Origin: Planosporangium mesophilum
GTDB lineage: Bacteria; Actinomycetota; Actinomycetes; Mycobacteriales; Micromonosporaceae
Assembly (NCBI RefSeq): GCF_016863255.1
Contig: NZ_BOON01000069.1
Span: 1 to 40,783, forward strand
Direction of reading: 5' to 3'
DNA length: 40,783 nt
This document shows, piece after piece, positions 1 to 10,019 of the stretch. Within the stretch, counting starts at the first letter, position 1. Each line of letters begins with the position of its first letter. The notes beneath the pieces were generated by a model, which saw only the letters and a program-made list of their open reading frames with translations, did no database searches and had not been told where the DNA came from. Both the position numbers and the translations under genes were made by a program.

Positions 1-1388
<1,388 letters not shown>

Positions 1389-1413
1389 GCGGTCTTCTCC
1401 CCAGAAAGCCCTC

Positions 1414-1430
1414 GCGTCCACACCGGACGC
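1414..1430 (-). promoter_or_regulatory. 5'-leader hairpin before the first S8 gene
   Basis: Six-base perfect arms GCGTCC and GGACGC with a five-base loop lie in the leader about 25 bases before the start codon. The second S8 gene has the same arms and loop length at the matching place (3806-3822), and both leaders carry CCTGATT further upstream. The shared structure could affect mRNA stability or translation, or just reflect recent gene duplication. Confidence 0.45.
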
Positions 1431-1603
1431 GTCAGCACCCGCGCGCGGGAAAGAAATCAGGCACGCGGGTCCCGGGAAGATAATCCACAGTCGTCACTAC
1501 GCGGGTCATCACCCGTACGGTCACTTGCAGACCACTACGGGTGGACTCGATAAGGTGAGAAACCACTCTGATCCCAATAATGTGGACAGTGATCGCCATC
1601 GCC

Positions 1604-1645
1604 CCGGCGCCCGCCGAGCGGTCCGAACCGCTCGACGGGCGCCGG
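1604..1645 (-). terminator. Hairpin terminator after the second S8 gene
   Basis: Long GC-rich inverted repeat: arms 1604-1613 with 1636-1645 (ten perfect pairs), a two-base internal bulge on each side, then arms 1616-1622 with 1627-1633 (seven pairs) and a four-base loop. It lies 11 bases past the minus-strand stop codon at 1657. There is no U-run, as is usual for actinomycete terminators. Confidence 0.78.
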
Positions 1646-1656
1646 AATGAGATGGA

Positions 1657-3786
1657 CTACCAGCCGATCACGTCGAACATCTCCCACTGGCCGACCGCGG
1701 TGCGGTTGGCGACCAGCGGCGCACCGCCGCCGCTGTCCGCGGTGACAAACTTGCCGTTGGCGTTGGCCTTCAGAGAGCTGCTGCCGTCGGCGTTCGTGAC
1801 GAGCTGGAAGGTCTCCCACTGGCCGACCGCGGTGCGGTTGGCGATCAGCGGCCGGGCCCCGGCGTTCTCGGCCGTGACGTAGCGACCGTTGGCCCACGAC
1901 CGCAGGGCGACGTTCCCGTTACCCAGGTCGACGAGGTCGAACGTCTCCCACTCGTAGGGCTCGTCACGGTTCGCGATCAGCGGCCGGCCGCCGGCGCCGT
2001 CGGCGCTCACCCATGAGCCGCCGCTGGTCCAGACGTCGCCGACGGAGCCGGGCGCCGCGTGAGCGTACGAGTACATGGCGACCACGGTCGACGGGGCTGC
2101 CACGGTGAACTGCTCCCACGGACCCGCCGCGGTGCGGTTGGCGACCAGAGGCCGGCCGCCGGCGCTCTCCGCGGTGACGTACTTATCGTTGACGACCGCC
2201 TTCAGCGTGATCACACCGTCGGTGTCGGTGAGGATGAACTTCTCCCACAGGCCGAGCGCGGTACCCCGGGCGACCAGCGGCGCGTTGCCGCCGCTCTCCG
2301 CGGTCACGAAGCGGCCATTGGCGCGCGAGCGCAGGCCTACCGAGTTGTCGGGGTCACCGGACGGGACGACCTCGAACTCCTCCCAGGCCCCCGGCACCGT
2401 ACGGTTGGCGATCAACGGCAGGCTCCCGCCGCTCTCGGCGACCACGACCTGGTTGTTGGCGCTGGCCCGCAGGCGCAGCACGGTGCCCGGCGCGGCGGCC
2501 GCGGCACCCACCTGGAGCAGCTTGTTCGGTGAGCCGAGGGCGGTGTTGCTCACCGCTCCGGTGACCGCGCCGCCGACGATGGCGTTCTGTACCTGCGCCG
2601 GGGTCAGGCCCGGGGTCGCCCCCAGTAGCAGAGCGGCGGCACCGGCGACGTGCGGGCTCGCCATCGACGTACCGCCGATCGTGTTGGTCTCCGTGTTGGT
2701 GTCGCCGATCCAGGCGGAGGTGATGTCCTCACCGGGGGCGAAGACGTCGACGCACTTACCGAAGTTGGAGTACCAGACGCGGCTGTCGTCGAAGAAGGTG
2801 GCGCCGACCGTGATGGCCGACGGCGCGCTGGCCGGGGACTTCCGGCAGGCGTCGAAGCCGTTGTTGCCGGCCGAGACCACGAAGGTGACGCCGGCGTCGG
2901 TGGCCGCCTGGACCGCGTCGTTGACGGCGGTGGAGGTGAAGCTGCCGAGGCTCATGTTGGCTACCGCCGGGTGGATCGCGTTCGTCTTCACCCAGTCGAT
3001 GCCGGCGATGATCTGAGCCTCGGTGCCGGTGCCGATGCAGTTGAGGACCCGCACGGCGACCAGCTGGACGTCCTTGGCCACCCCGTACGTCTTGCCACCG
3101 ACCGTGCCCGCGACGTGCGTACCGTGGCCGCCGCAGTCACTGGCATCGCCCGCGGTGATGGGGTCGGCGCCGTAGCCGGGGTCGTAGGTTTCCTTGTCGT
3201 TGTGCGGGGCGAAGTTCTGGCCGTAGGTGGCGCGGCCACCCGCGAACTCCTCATGGTTGATGTTGATGCCGCTGTCGATGACGTACACGTGTACGTTGCT
3301 GGCCGTGTTCGGCGCGGTGTACGAGTCGTCGAGCGGCAGGAACGTCTGGTCGATCCGGTCCAGGCCCCACGACGGCGGGCTGGGCTGCGGCGCGACGGCG
3401 TCCGCCTTCACCACACGGTTCTGCTCGACGTAGGCCACCTCGGGCTGCGCGGCAACCCGCTTGGCCTGTGCCGCGCTCATCTGCGCGAGGTAACCCTTCA
3501 GGGCGCCCGAGTACGTCTGCTTGACCACGCCGCCGTGGACCCGGCTCAGCGACGAAGCGGTGTCCTGTACCGCGTTCGAGCTCACGGCCTTGTCCTTGAG
3601 CACCACGATGTAGCTGTCCTTGACGACGCCGGCGTCACCGGTGTTACGGACACTGCCGTGCCGGTGGCCCGGGTCGCGGGGGCCGGCGAGCGCCGTACCA
3701 CCGGCGACGACGCCGAGAGCCGCCGTGGCGACGGCGAAGGTCACCCCCGCCGCCAACGAGCGGCGGATCAGATATTGACTTGTCAT
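1657..3786 (-). CDS. S8 family serine peptidase with six fascin-like repeats
   Basis: Secreted subtilisin-like endopeptidase of 709 residues. Signal peptide 1-34 (RRS at 8-10, cleavage likely after TALA), I9-type propeptide about 55-127, catalytic domain about 160-430 with Asp171 (VIDSGI), His221 (GGHGTHVAG), oxyanion Asn308 (SAGNNG) and Ser374 (GGTSMASP). The C-terminal part from about 442 is six repeats of 40-55 residues, each with a core like ANGRFVTAESGG followed by PLIANR and WExF. This pattern fits fascin-like beta-trefoil modules (two trefoils of three repeats), which often bind carbohydrate or protein surfaces. The start is the ATG at 3784-3786, with GAGGAGA in front; an in-frame ATG nine codons upstream lacks such a site. 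A strong hairpin follows the stop. Confidence 0.94.
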   Translation of the reverse strand: MTSQYLIRRSLAAGVTFAVATAALGVVAGGTALAGPRDPGHRHGSVRNTGDAGVVKDSYIVVLKDKAVSSNAVQDTASSLSRVHGGVVKQTYSGALKGYLAQMSAAQAKRVAAQPEVAYVEQNRVVKADAVAPQPSPPSWGLDRIDQTFLPLDDSYTAPNTASNVHVYVIDSGININHEEFAGGRATYGQNFAPHNDKETYDPGYGADPITAGDASDCGGHGTHVAGTVGGKTYGVAKDVQLVAVRVLNCIGTGTEAQIIAGIDWVKTNAIHPAVANMSLGSFTSTAVNDAVQAATDAGVTFVVSAGNNGFDACRKSPASAPSAITVGATFFDDSRVWYSNFGKCVDVFAPGEDITSAWIGDTNTETNTIGGTSMASPHVAGAAALLLGATPGLTPAQVQNAIVGGAVTGAVSNTALGSPNKLLQVGAAAAAPGTVLRLRASANNQVVVAESGGSLPLIANRTVPGAWEEFEVVPSGDPDNSVGLRSRANGRFVTAESGGNAPLVARGTALGLWEKFILTDTDGVITLKAVVNDKYVTAESAGGRPLVANRTAAGPWEQFTVAAPSTVVAMYSYAHAAPGSVGDVWTSGGSWVSADGAGGRPLIANRDEPYEWETFDLVDLGNGNVALRSWANGRYVTAENAGARPLIANRTAVGQWETFQLVTNADGSSSLKANANGKFVTADSGGGAPLVANRTAVGQWEMFDVIGW

Positions 3787-3805
3787 CAATTCTCCTCGCG
3801 AGAAC

Positions 3806-3822
3806 GCGTCCACAGCGGACGC
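3806..3822 (-). promoter_or_regulatory. 5'-leader hairpin before the second S8 gene
   Basis: GCGTCC and GGACGC arms with a five-base loop, same arms and position as the hairpin before the upstream paralogue. It ends about 20 bases before the start codon, just outside the ribosome site. Confidence 0.45.
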
Positions 3823-3872
3823 GGACGCGCCCGCGAGGAATCAGGCGGTGCGAATGCCGATCCCCGTCGCTG

Positions 3873-3936
3873 CTAATGGTCGGCATTGTTCACGTATTTA
3901 TCTGTCAGTAACTTGGACACTACTGACAGCCATTAG
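3873..3936. promoter_or_regulatory. Nested palindromes in the S8 promoter region
   Basis: CTGTCAGTA (3902-3910) and TACTGACAG (3921-3929) form a perfect nine-base inverted repeat with a ten-base spacer. CTAATGG (3873-3879) and CCATTAG (3930-3936) form a second, wider pair around it. The site lies 90-150 bases upstream of the second S8 start and about 35 bases past the end of the ribbon-helix-helix gene. The symmetry suits a dimeric regulator or two dimers; which regulator is not known. No equivalent site was seen before the first S8 gene. Confidence 0.5.
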
Positions 3937-3970
3937 GCATCGTCTGAAAACGGAAATAGGTGACAAGTAG

Positions 3971-4201
3971 TCAGCCGCAGGGAGCGTCTTCCTCCGGCTC
4001 GGGCGCCGGGCGCGACGGCCGACCGCGGCGACGCATACGGCCGACGTTCCCGGGTAGACGACCGGCCTGCGACAGGCTCTGGCGTACCAGGAACTCGATC
4101 TGAGCGTTGACGCTGCGCAGTTCCTCGGCGGCCCAGCGGACCAACTCGTCGTGAACCGCCGGGTCCAACCGCAGCAGGATCTTCTTCCGGTCGGTCACCA
4201 C
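3971..4201 (-). CDS. Ribbon-helix-helix (Arc-like) DNA-binding protein
   Basis: Small protein of 76 residues. The pattern is a short strand (KKILLRL, residues 5-11), helix 1 ([16 protein letters not shown]) and helix 2 ([14 protein letters not shown]), matching the Arc/HicB-antitoxin type of dimeric ribbon-helix-helix repressor. The tail is basic and Pro-rich. It starts at tandem GTG codons (4199-4201, then 4196-4198) with no ribosome site, so the mRNA may be leaderless. It is divergent from the MacAB-like operon with only 42 bases between, which makes it the obvious candidate regulator of that operon (inference). No toxin gene is next to it, so an antitoxin role is not supported. Such genes are often named HicB family antitoxin automatically. 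Confidence 0.75.
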   Translation of the reverse strand: MVTDRKKILLRLDPAVHDELVRWAAEELRSVNAQIEFLVRQSLSQAGRLPGNVGRMRRRGRPSRPAPEPEEDAPCG

Positions 4202-4243
4202 GACATGCTAGCAACTTGATATCTATTTAACTCCCAGGAAGTT
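4202..4243. promoter_or_regulatory. Divergent promoter region, RHH gene / export operon
   Basis: This 42-base gap is AT-rich compared with its surroundings. It contains a GATATC palindrome and a spaced inverted pair AACTT ... AAGTT. It must hold the promoters of both divergent genes, and is the likely operator for the ribbon-helix-helix protein. I could not assign -10 and -35 boxes. Confidence 0.45.
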
Positions 4244-5463
4244 ATGAGGAAAGCCGGGGTCTCAATTCGGGCGTCTCCGGGCAGCACTGCCGCCATGTCC
4301 TTCCTGCGACGCTTACCGCTGATCCTGCGACGGATCCCGCCGCCGCTACCGCGCCGCCCTCCCCTGCTGTCGCGACGCCCGTTCCGGCGCCGACCGGACG
4401 CACGGCGGATAAGCCGGCCGGCCCTCCTCGTCAACACGATCCTGATCGCGCTGCTGCTGATCGGGCTCCTGCTGGCGTACCGCACGGTCGCCATCGCGGA
4501 CGCCGCGATGACGGACTCCGGCGGTACCGGACCGGTGAGTCGGGGCCCGGTCACCGCCAGCATCTCGGCCGGCGGCACGGTGCAGAGCGGTTCGATGGCG
4601 AACGTCAGCTTCGCCTCTCCCGGCACGGTGACCGAACTCAACGTGAAGCTCGGCGATGTGGTCAAAAAGGACCAGGTACTCGCCAGAGTCGACCCCACCC
4701 AGGCCCAGGTCCAGCTCAGTGCGGCGCAGGCCACCCTCGTGGCCGCCCAGCAGAGCCTGCGCCGGGTCCGGGCGTCGACCTCCGACGCCACCACGATCGG
4801 CTTGGCCGAGACACAGGTGACGAGCGCGCAGAACGGCGTGAACGCGGCCCAGCGCGCACTCGCCGGTACGGCGCTGAACGCACCGATGGACGGCACGGTC
4901 ATCGCGGTCAACGGAACGGTCGGCAGTTGGGCGAACGGTACGACCACGGCAAGCGGACCGACCGCAGGCCCCGCCGCACAGGGCGGCGGGGCCTTCATCC
5001 AGATCGCCGACGTCGACAAGCTCCAGATCTCGGCGTCGGTCCCGGAGGTCGACGCCGTCAGACTCAGGACCAACCAACTCGCGACGGTCACCTGGGCCGC
5101 CCTGTCGCACGCACGTGCGGCAGGGCGGGTCACCTCGGTCGCACCCGCCGCCACCAGCCAGAACAACGTCAACTCGTACGCCGTCACGATCAGCCTCGGA
5201 TGGTTACCCGACGGCGCCCGGATCGGCCAGACCGTCACCGTCGCGGTGACCGTGGCACAGGTCGACAGCGCGATCCGGGTACCGCTCGCCGGTGTCCGCG
5301 ACAACGGGCAGCGGCACACCGCCGAGGTGATCAGACCCGACGGCAAACGCGAGACCCGTGACGTCGAGACCGGCCTGCGGGGCGACCAGTTCGTCGAGAT
5401 CAGAACGGGCCTCGCCCTGGGTGAACAGGTCGCCCTGAACCGCGACCGGACGCGAGGTGACGG

Positions 5464-5467
<4 letters not shown>
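4244..5467 (+). CDS. MacA/HlyD-like periplasmic adaptor subunit of ABC exporter
   Basis: Membrane-anchored adaptor of 407 residues. A long basic, Pro-rich N-terminus (about 1-58) precedes one membrane helix (about 60-80). Then come the first half of a lipoyl-like hairpin domain (GTVTELNVKLGDVVKKDQVL), an Ala/Gln-rich helical hairpin, the second half (LNAPMDGTVIAVNG) and beta-barrel and membrane-proximal domains. In monoderms such proteins couple MacB-type ABC pumps to extracytoplasmic substrates. The ATG at 4244 has AGGAA close in front; an ATG at 4295 is an alternative. The stop overlaps the ATPase start (ATGA). Two leucines are encoded by TTA (4313-4315 and 5204-5206), a rare codon in this background, so expression could depend on the bldA leucyl tRNA. 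Confidence 0.88.
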
Positions 5468-6233
<766 letters not shown>

Positions 6234-6237
<4 letters not shown>

Positions 6238-7439
6238 CCACCATCGAGGCGATCAGGCTCGCGCTCCGCGCGGTCGTGGCGAACAAGCTCCGGTCCGGAT
6301 TGACCGTCCTCGGCATCCTGATCGGCGTGGCGGCGGTGATCCTGCTGACCGCGGTGGGCAACGGCTCGGCGAAGGCGATCCAGCAGAGCATCGAGCAGCT
6401 GGGCAGCGACACGCTCACCATCGCCGCCGACACCCGCGCCGGTGGCCCGGCCATCCAGAACACTTCCTTGACGATCGATCTCGTCGACGCGTTGAACAAC
6501 CGCGACGCGGCCCCCGACGTCAAGAGCGTGGCGCCGGTGGTGACCAGCGCGCAGACCGTCAACCACGAGGGCACCGACCACAGCGTGGCGCAGTTCATCG
6601 GTACCACCCCGGCCTACCTGTCGGCGACCAACGACTCGATCGCCCGCGGCTCGTCCTTCACCGCCGACGACGTCACGGACCGGCGCCGGGTGGTGGTGCT
6701 CGGTGCCACCCCCGCCACCAAGCTCTTCCGCGGCGTGGACCCGGTCGGAAAGCAGGTCACCGTGGGCGGCACCGTCTTCACGGTGGTGGGGCTGCTGTCC
6801 CAGAAGGGCGGTACCGGATTCGGGGACCCGAACGACGTCGCGATCGCGCCGATCACCGCCGTGCAGGAGGCGGTCACCGGCTTCGGTCCGCTCAACCAGA
6901 TCCTGGTAAAGGCGGTCTCCGGCGACCGGGTCACCGCGGCCCAGTCACAGGCGCAGTCGGTCCTCAAGGACAAGCTGCACCTCCCCGGTACCGGCAACCA
7001 GCCGTTCCGCGTCCTCAGCCAGTCGCAACTGCTGGCGGCACGTGACGACACCGCGAGGACCTTCACCGTTCTGCTGGCTGCGGTGGCGGCCCTCAGTCTG
7101 CTCGTGGGCGGCGTCGGCATCACCAACATCATGATGGTGACGGTCACCGAGCGGACCAGGGAGATCGGCATCCGCAAGGCGCTCGGCGCGCCGAAGCGCA
7201 CCCTGCTCACCCAGTTCCTGACCGAGGCTACCGTCCTCAGCCTGATCGGTGGCCTGCTCGGGGTGGTCGCGGCCATCGTGGGCAGCCAGTTCACGATCCT
7301 CGGGGTCGACCCGCAGATCGCGCCCGGCTCGATCGCGCTCGCCCTCGGCGTGTCCGTCGCGATCGGACTCTTCTTCGGCAGCTACCCCGCCAGCCGCGCG
7401 GCGGGGCTGCGACCAATCGATGCACTTCGCTATGAGTGA
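6234..7439 (+). CDS. MacB/FtsX-family ABC transporter permease
   Basis: Membrane subunit of 401 residues. An N-terminal helix (about 20-40, LRSGLTVLGILIGVAA) is followed by a large extracytoplasmic MacB_PCD domain (about 45-265) and a C-terminal FtsX core of three helices, with the motif GGVGITNIMMVTVTERTREIGIRKALG, of which the REIGIRKALGA part is diagnostic. The C-terminus PASRAAGLRPIDALRYE is the classic MacB ending. It starts at GTG 6234, overlapping the ATPase stop. The likely complex is two of these with two ATPases and the upstream adaptor. A DUF5666-like membrane protein gene begins seven bases after the stop and probably belongs to the same transcript. Confidence 0.93.
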
Positions 7440-7446
7440 GGACACA

Positions 7447-9207
7447 ATGGACGTACGCCGGCGACACGCCGAATCCGATACCGCCAAGCTTCAGCCGACC
7501 GACGACCGTCCCGTGCGGGCCACCAGAAGCACCAACAAGGTCGACAAAGCCGGAAAGATCAGCAAAATCGATCGGTCCGCCGACCTCGAAAGAGGCGGCA
7601 AGATCGAACGGTCCGACAAGGCCGACCGGATCGACCGTGCCAATCGGAACGGCCACGCCGAGGAGGCGGAGCGAAACGGCGACGCGGACCAGGCCGGGCG
7701 GGCCGACCGGCCCGCGCAGACCGAGCGAGCCGCGCAGACCGAGCGAGCCGAGCAGACCGAACGAGCCGAGCAGACCGAACGAGCCGAGCAGACCGAACGG
7801 ACCGGCCGGAACGGCAGAGCCAGCCGGAACGGCAGGAGCGAACGCACCGGCCGCGCCGACCGGATCCAGCGGATCCAGCGGATCCAACGGGCCAGCCGGC
7901 TCAGTCATCCGGACCGTGGTGGCGCGGCGGCGGACCGGGCCGAAGCGCGCGAGCGGGCCGAAGCGCGCGAGCGGGCCGAAGCGCGCGAGCGGGCCGACGC
8001 CCGCGACCGGGCCGACGCCCGCGACCGGACCGACGCCCGCGACCGGACCGACGCGAGCGAGCGGACCGACCGGGCGTGCCGCGCCGCCGTCGCCGGCCGG
8101 GACGACGCTCCCCACCGGGCCGACGCGATCGGCAAGGTCAACGAGGTCGACAAGCCGGGCGGGCCGGAGAAGAACGGCAGGTCCCACACCGCGGGCAGGA
8201 CGGCCGAACGGGACGAGACGGTCGACCGGGCCGACATCGACGACGACCTCGACGACGTGTACGACCTCGACGAGGCCGATTCCGACGACACCGACGACAC
8301 CGACGACGTCGACGACCTCGACCAGACCTACGACGAGGAGGACGAGGACGACGAGGACGACGACGCCTACGACTACGACGACGGCTACGACGACGGCTAC
8401 TCGGACCACGAAGACCCCCAAGACCACGAAGGCCGCGCGGAGGACACCGACGAGGCGGACGAGATCGACGAGCCGGACGAGATCGAGTCGACCGAACCGG
8501 TGGCGGAGCCCGCGAAGGCGCGACGGGTCCACCTCGACCAGGAGAGCTTCGACAACGCCCAGACCCAGCAGACGATCAGGCTGAACGCGGTCACCAGACC
8601 CGTCGAGGCGCACCGGGCCAACGGGACCGTGCACCGGACCACCGGGGCTTGGGGGACCGAGGAGGCGCCCAGCACCGACCCGGTCGAAGAGGTCGTCGAC
8701 GAGGTCCCCACGGTGGAGGAGGCGCCCGGGCGCGACATCGCCGCCTTCACCGAGGAGGTACCGCGACCGAGCGATCCGTTCGCGGACTCCCTCAGCGGGG
8801 AACTGCCGGCGACCCGGCCGCCCCAGCCCGCGGTCACGCGCGCGACCGTCGTACTGGCCGCCCTGGCCCTGGCGGTCGTCGGGTTCCTGGCCGGTGCGCT
8901 GGTACAGAAGCATTTCGGCCGCACCGCCACCGACACCACGAAGTCCACCGGGCTGCGGGACCCGGGCGGCGTGGTCCCCGCCTCGACCCTGACCGCCGGC
9001 ACCGTCAAGTTCGTCGACGGCAACACCGTGTACGTGCAGACCCCCGATGGGAAGATCGTGACGGTCCGGACCAGCGGCGCCACCGCGGTACAGGTCACCT
9101 CGAACGGCGGGCTCGCGGACCTGAGCCCAGGCGCGCAGGTCAACGTCGAGGGCGCGGCGACCGGCGACGGCGTCGTCAACGCCACCAAGGTCACCAAGGG
9201 CAAGTGA
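7447..9207 (+). CDS. Repeat-rich charged membrane protein with C-terminal DUF5666-like domain
   Basis: Protein of 586 residues. The first 80% is low-complexity and strongly charged: a basic/acidic mixed part (residues about 1-260) rich in D-R, E-R and Q-E-R repeats, then an Asp-rich block (about 260-335) with runs like DDTDDTDDVDD. One membrane helix follows (about 466-488, TVVLAALALAVVGFLAGALV). The C-terminal domain (about 505-586) has alternating strands (GTVKFVDGNTVYVQTPDGK, VNVEGAATGDGVVNATKV) like DUF5666/OB-fold domains. The start is ATG 7447, with GTGAGG in front; an ATG at 7432 has none. Predicted topology puts the charged part in the cytoplasm and the small domain outside. Its place directly after the exporter genes suggests a linked role, but none is known. 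Arrays of 18-base and 9-base DNA repeats encode the charged part. Confidence 0.82.
   Translation: MDVRRRHAESDTAKLQPTDDRPVRATRSTNKVDKAGKISKIDRSADLERGGKIERSDKADRIDRANRNGHAEEAERNGDADQAGRADRPAQTERAAQTERAEQTERAEQTERAEQTERTGRNGRASRNGRSERTGRADRIQRIQRIQRASRLSHPDRGGAAADRAEARERAEARERAEARERADARDRADARDRTDARDRTDASERTDRACRAAVAGRDDAPHRADAIGKVNEVDKPGGPEKNGRSHTAGRTAERDETVDRADIDDDLDDVYDLDEADSDDTDDTDDVDDLDQTYDEEDEDDEDDDAYDYDDGYDDGYSDHEDPQDHEGRAEDTDEADEIDEPDEIESTEPVAEPAKARRVHLDQESFDNAQTQQTIRLNAVTRPVEAHRANGTVHRTTGAWGTEEAPSTDPVEEVVDEVPTVEEAPGRDIAAFTEEVPRPSDPFADSLSGELPATRPPQPAVTRATVVLAALALAVVGFLAGALVQKHFGRTATDTTKSTGLRDPGGVVPASTLTAGTVKFVDGNTVYVQTPDGKIVTVRTSGATAVQVTSNGGLADLSPGAQVNVEGAATGDGVVNATKVTKGK
7720..7800 (+). 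repeat. 18-base tandem repeat array 1 inside the charged protein gene
   Basis: Four and a half in-frame copies of a unit like ACCGAACGAGCCGAGCAG (7720-7737, 7738-7755, 7756-7773, 7774-7791, then a half copy). Each encodes T-E-R-A-E-Q or close variants. Copies three and four are identical, pointing to recent expansion by slippage or unequal exchange. Confidence 0.9.
7861..7887 (+). repeat. 9-base tandem repeat, three copies
   Basis: CGGATCCAG twice and CGGATCCAA once, in frame, encoding R-I-Q three times. It lies between the two 18-base arrays of the same gene. Confidence 0.9.
7939..8064 (+). repeat. 18-base tandem repeat array 2, seven copies
   Basis: Seven in-frame units: three identical GCCGAAGCGCGCGAGCGG (A-E-A-R-E-R), two GCCGACGCCCGCGACCGG (A-D-A-R-D-R), then two starting with ACC (T-D-A-R-D-R, T-D-A-S-E-R). 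The stepwise change between neighbours shows successive duplication. Copy number is likely to vary between strains. Confidence 0.9.
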
Positions 9208-9235
9208 CGACGCGGTACGTCCTCACCTGACGCGG

Positions 9236-9279
9236 TCTTGGACACCTGTGCCGGTCATGAACGGCACAGGTGTCCAAGA
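9236..9279. terminator. Bidirectional hairpin terminator
   Basis: Perfect 18-base inverted repeat: left arm 9236-9253 (starts TCTTGGACACC), eight-base loop, right arm 9262-9279. It sits between two convergent genes, 28 bases after one stop and 4 bases before the other, so it can end transcription from both sides. Confidence 0.88.
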
Positions 9280-9283
9280 TCCG

Positions 9284-9994
9284 TTATGAGGCCTCGTGTT
9301 CGCCGTCGACGAAGAGGTCCACCTTCTCGTTGTAGAAGCAGGCCAGGCCGGCGATCTTCTGGCTCTCCGGCAGCGGCGTCCGGTAGATCCACACCAGGTC
9401 CTCGTGCAGCCGGCCGTTGACCTCGACCGACCAGTACCCGGCGGTCCCCTTGTACGGGCAGTGGGTGCGGGTCTCCGACGGGCGCAGCAGGTCGAGCCGC
9501 ACGTCCGACAGGGGCAGGTAGTACCGCGGCGGCAGGCCGGTCTCGAACAGGATCCGCGGCGAGCGGGACTCCGCGACGGTCACACCGTCGATCTCGACCC
9601 GGACGTGCCGGCTGCTCGCCAGGGTGTCGATCCGGGAGTACGGGTCGCGCGGGTGGACGTAGATCGGCTCGTCCTCCTCCAGCCACTCGTCCATCGCGGC
9701 GAAGTCCAGGCGTACCGCCTCGCGCAGCTCCGGGTGCGGTGAGTCCGGGTAGCGGCGCGCGGCGCCGGCCGCCTTCGCCCGCTCCACCACCACGTCGAGG
9801 ACGTCACCGTCCCCGACCAGTGACGCCCGCACATCCTCCACCGGGATGTAGTACGCGGGGTAGTAGGGGTTCTCCCACACCAGCAGCGGCCGTGTCGTGT
9901 CGGCGACCAGCTCGCCGGCCAGGTAGGCGCGGACCCGCTTGCGCCCGCGCTCGACCCGACCCCGCTTGTCCAGCCCCTGTCCGGTCTCGCCCAT
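9284..9994 (-). CDS. DUF427 domain-containing protein (two DUF427 units)
   Basis: Soluble protein of 236 residues from the ATG at 9994. It contains two copies of the DUF427 fold: the first around 15-110 (KRVRAYLAGELVADT, VWENPYYPAYYIPVEDV) and the second around 130-225 (HVRVEIDGVTVAESR, LPPRYYLPLSDV, THCPYKGTAGYWSV). THCPYKG and the YYLP pattern are typical of the family. The biochemical function is unknown. An ATG seven codons upstream (10015) is an alternative start; neither has a clear ribosome site. The stop lies close to the bidirectional hairpin. The gene follows the cation antiporter gene on the same strand, with about 25 bases between. Confidence 0.88.
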   Translation of the reverse strand: MGETGQGLDKRGRVERGRKRVRAYLAGELVADTTRPLLVWENPYYPAYYIPVEDVRASLVGDGDVLDVVVERAKAAGAARRYPDSPHPELREAVRLDFAAMDEWLEEDEPIYVHPRDPYSRIDTLASSRHVRVEIDGVTVAESRSPRILFETGLPPRYYLPLSDVRLDLLRPSETRTHCPYKGTAGYWSVEVNGRLHEDLVWIYRTPLPESQKIAGLACFYNEKVDLFVDGEHEAS

Positions 9995-10019
9995 ACCGGC
10001 CACGCTACAACCCATCGGC

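Noticed and set aside
1660-2460. Repeat array at DNA level in the S8 gene
   Set aside because: The similarity is protein-level (fascin-like modules of 40-55 residues), with diverged codons, so it is a domain repeat rather than a DNA repeat.
7720-8064. Possible CRISPR-like array
   Set aside because: The repeats are contiguous without unique spacers, are in frame, and lie inside a coding sequence; no cas gene is present.
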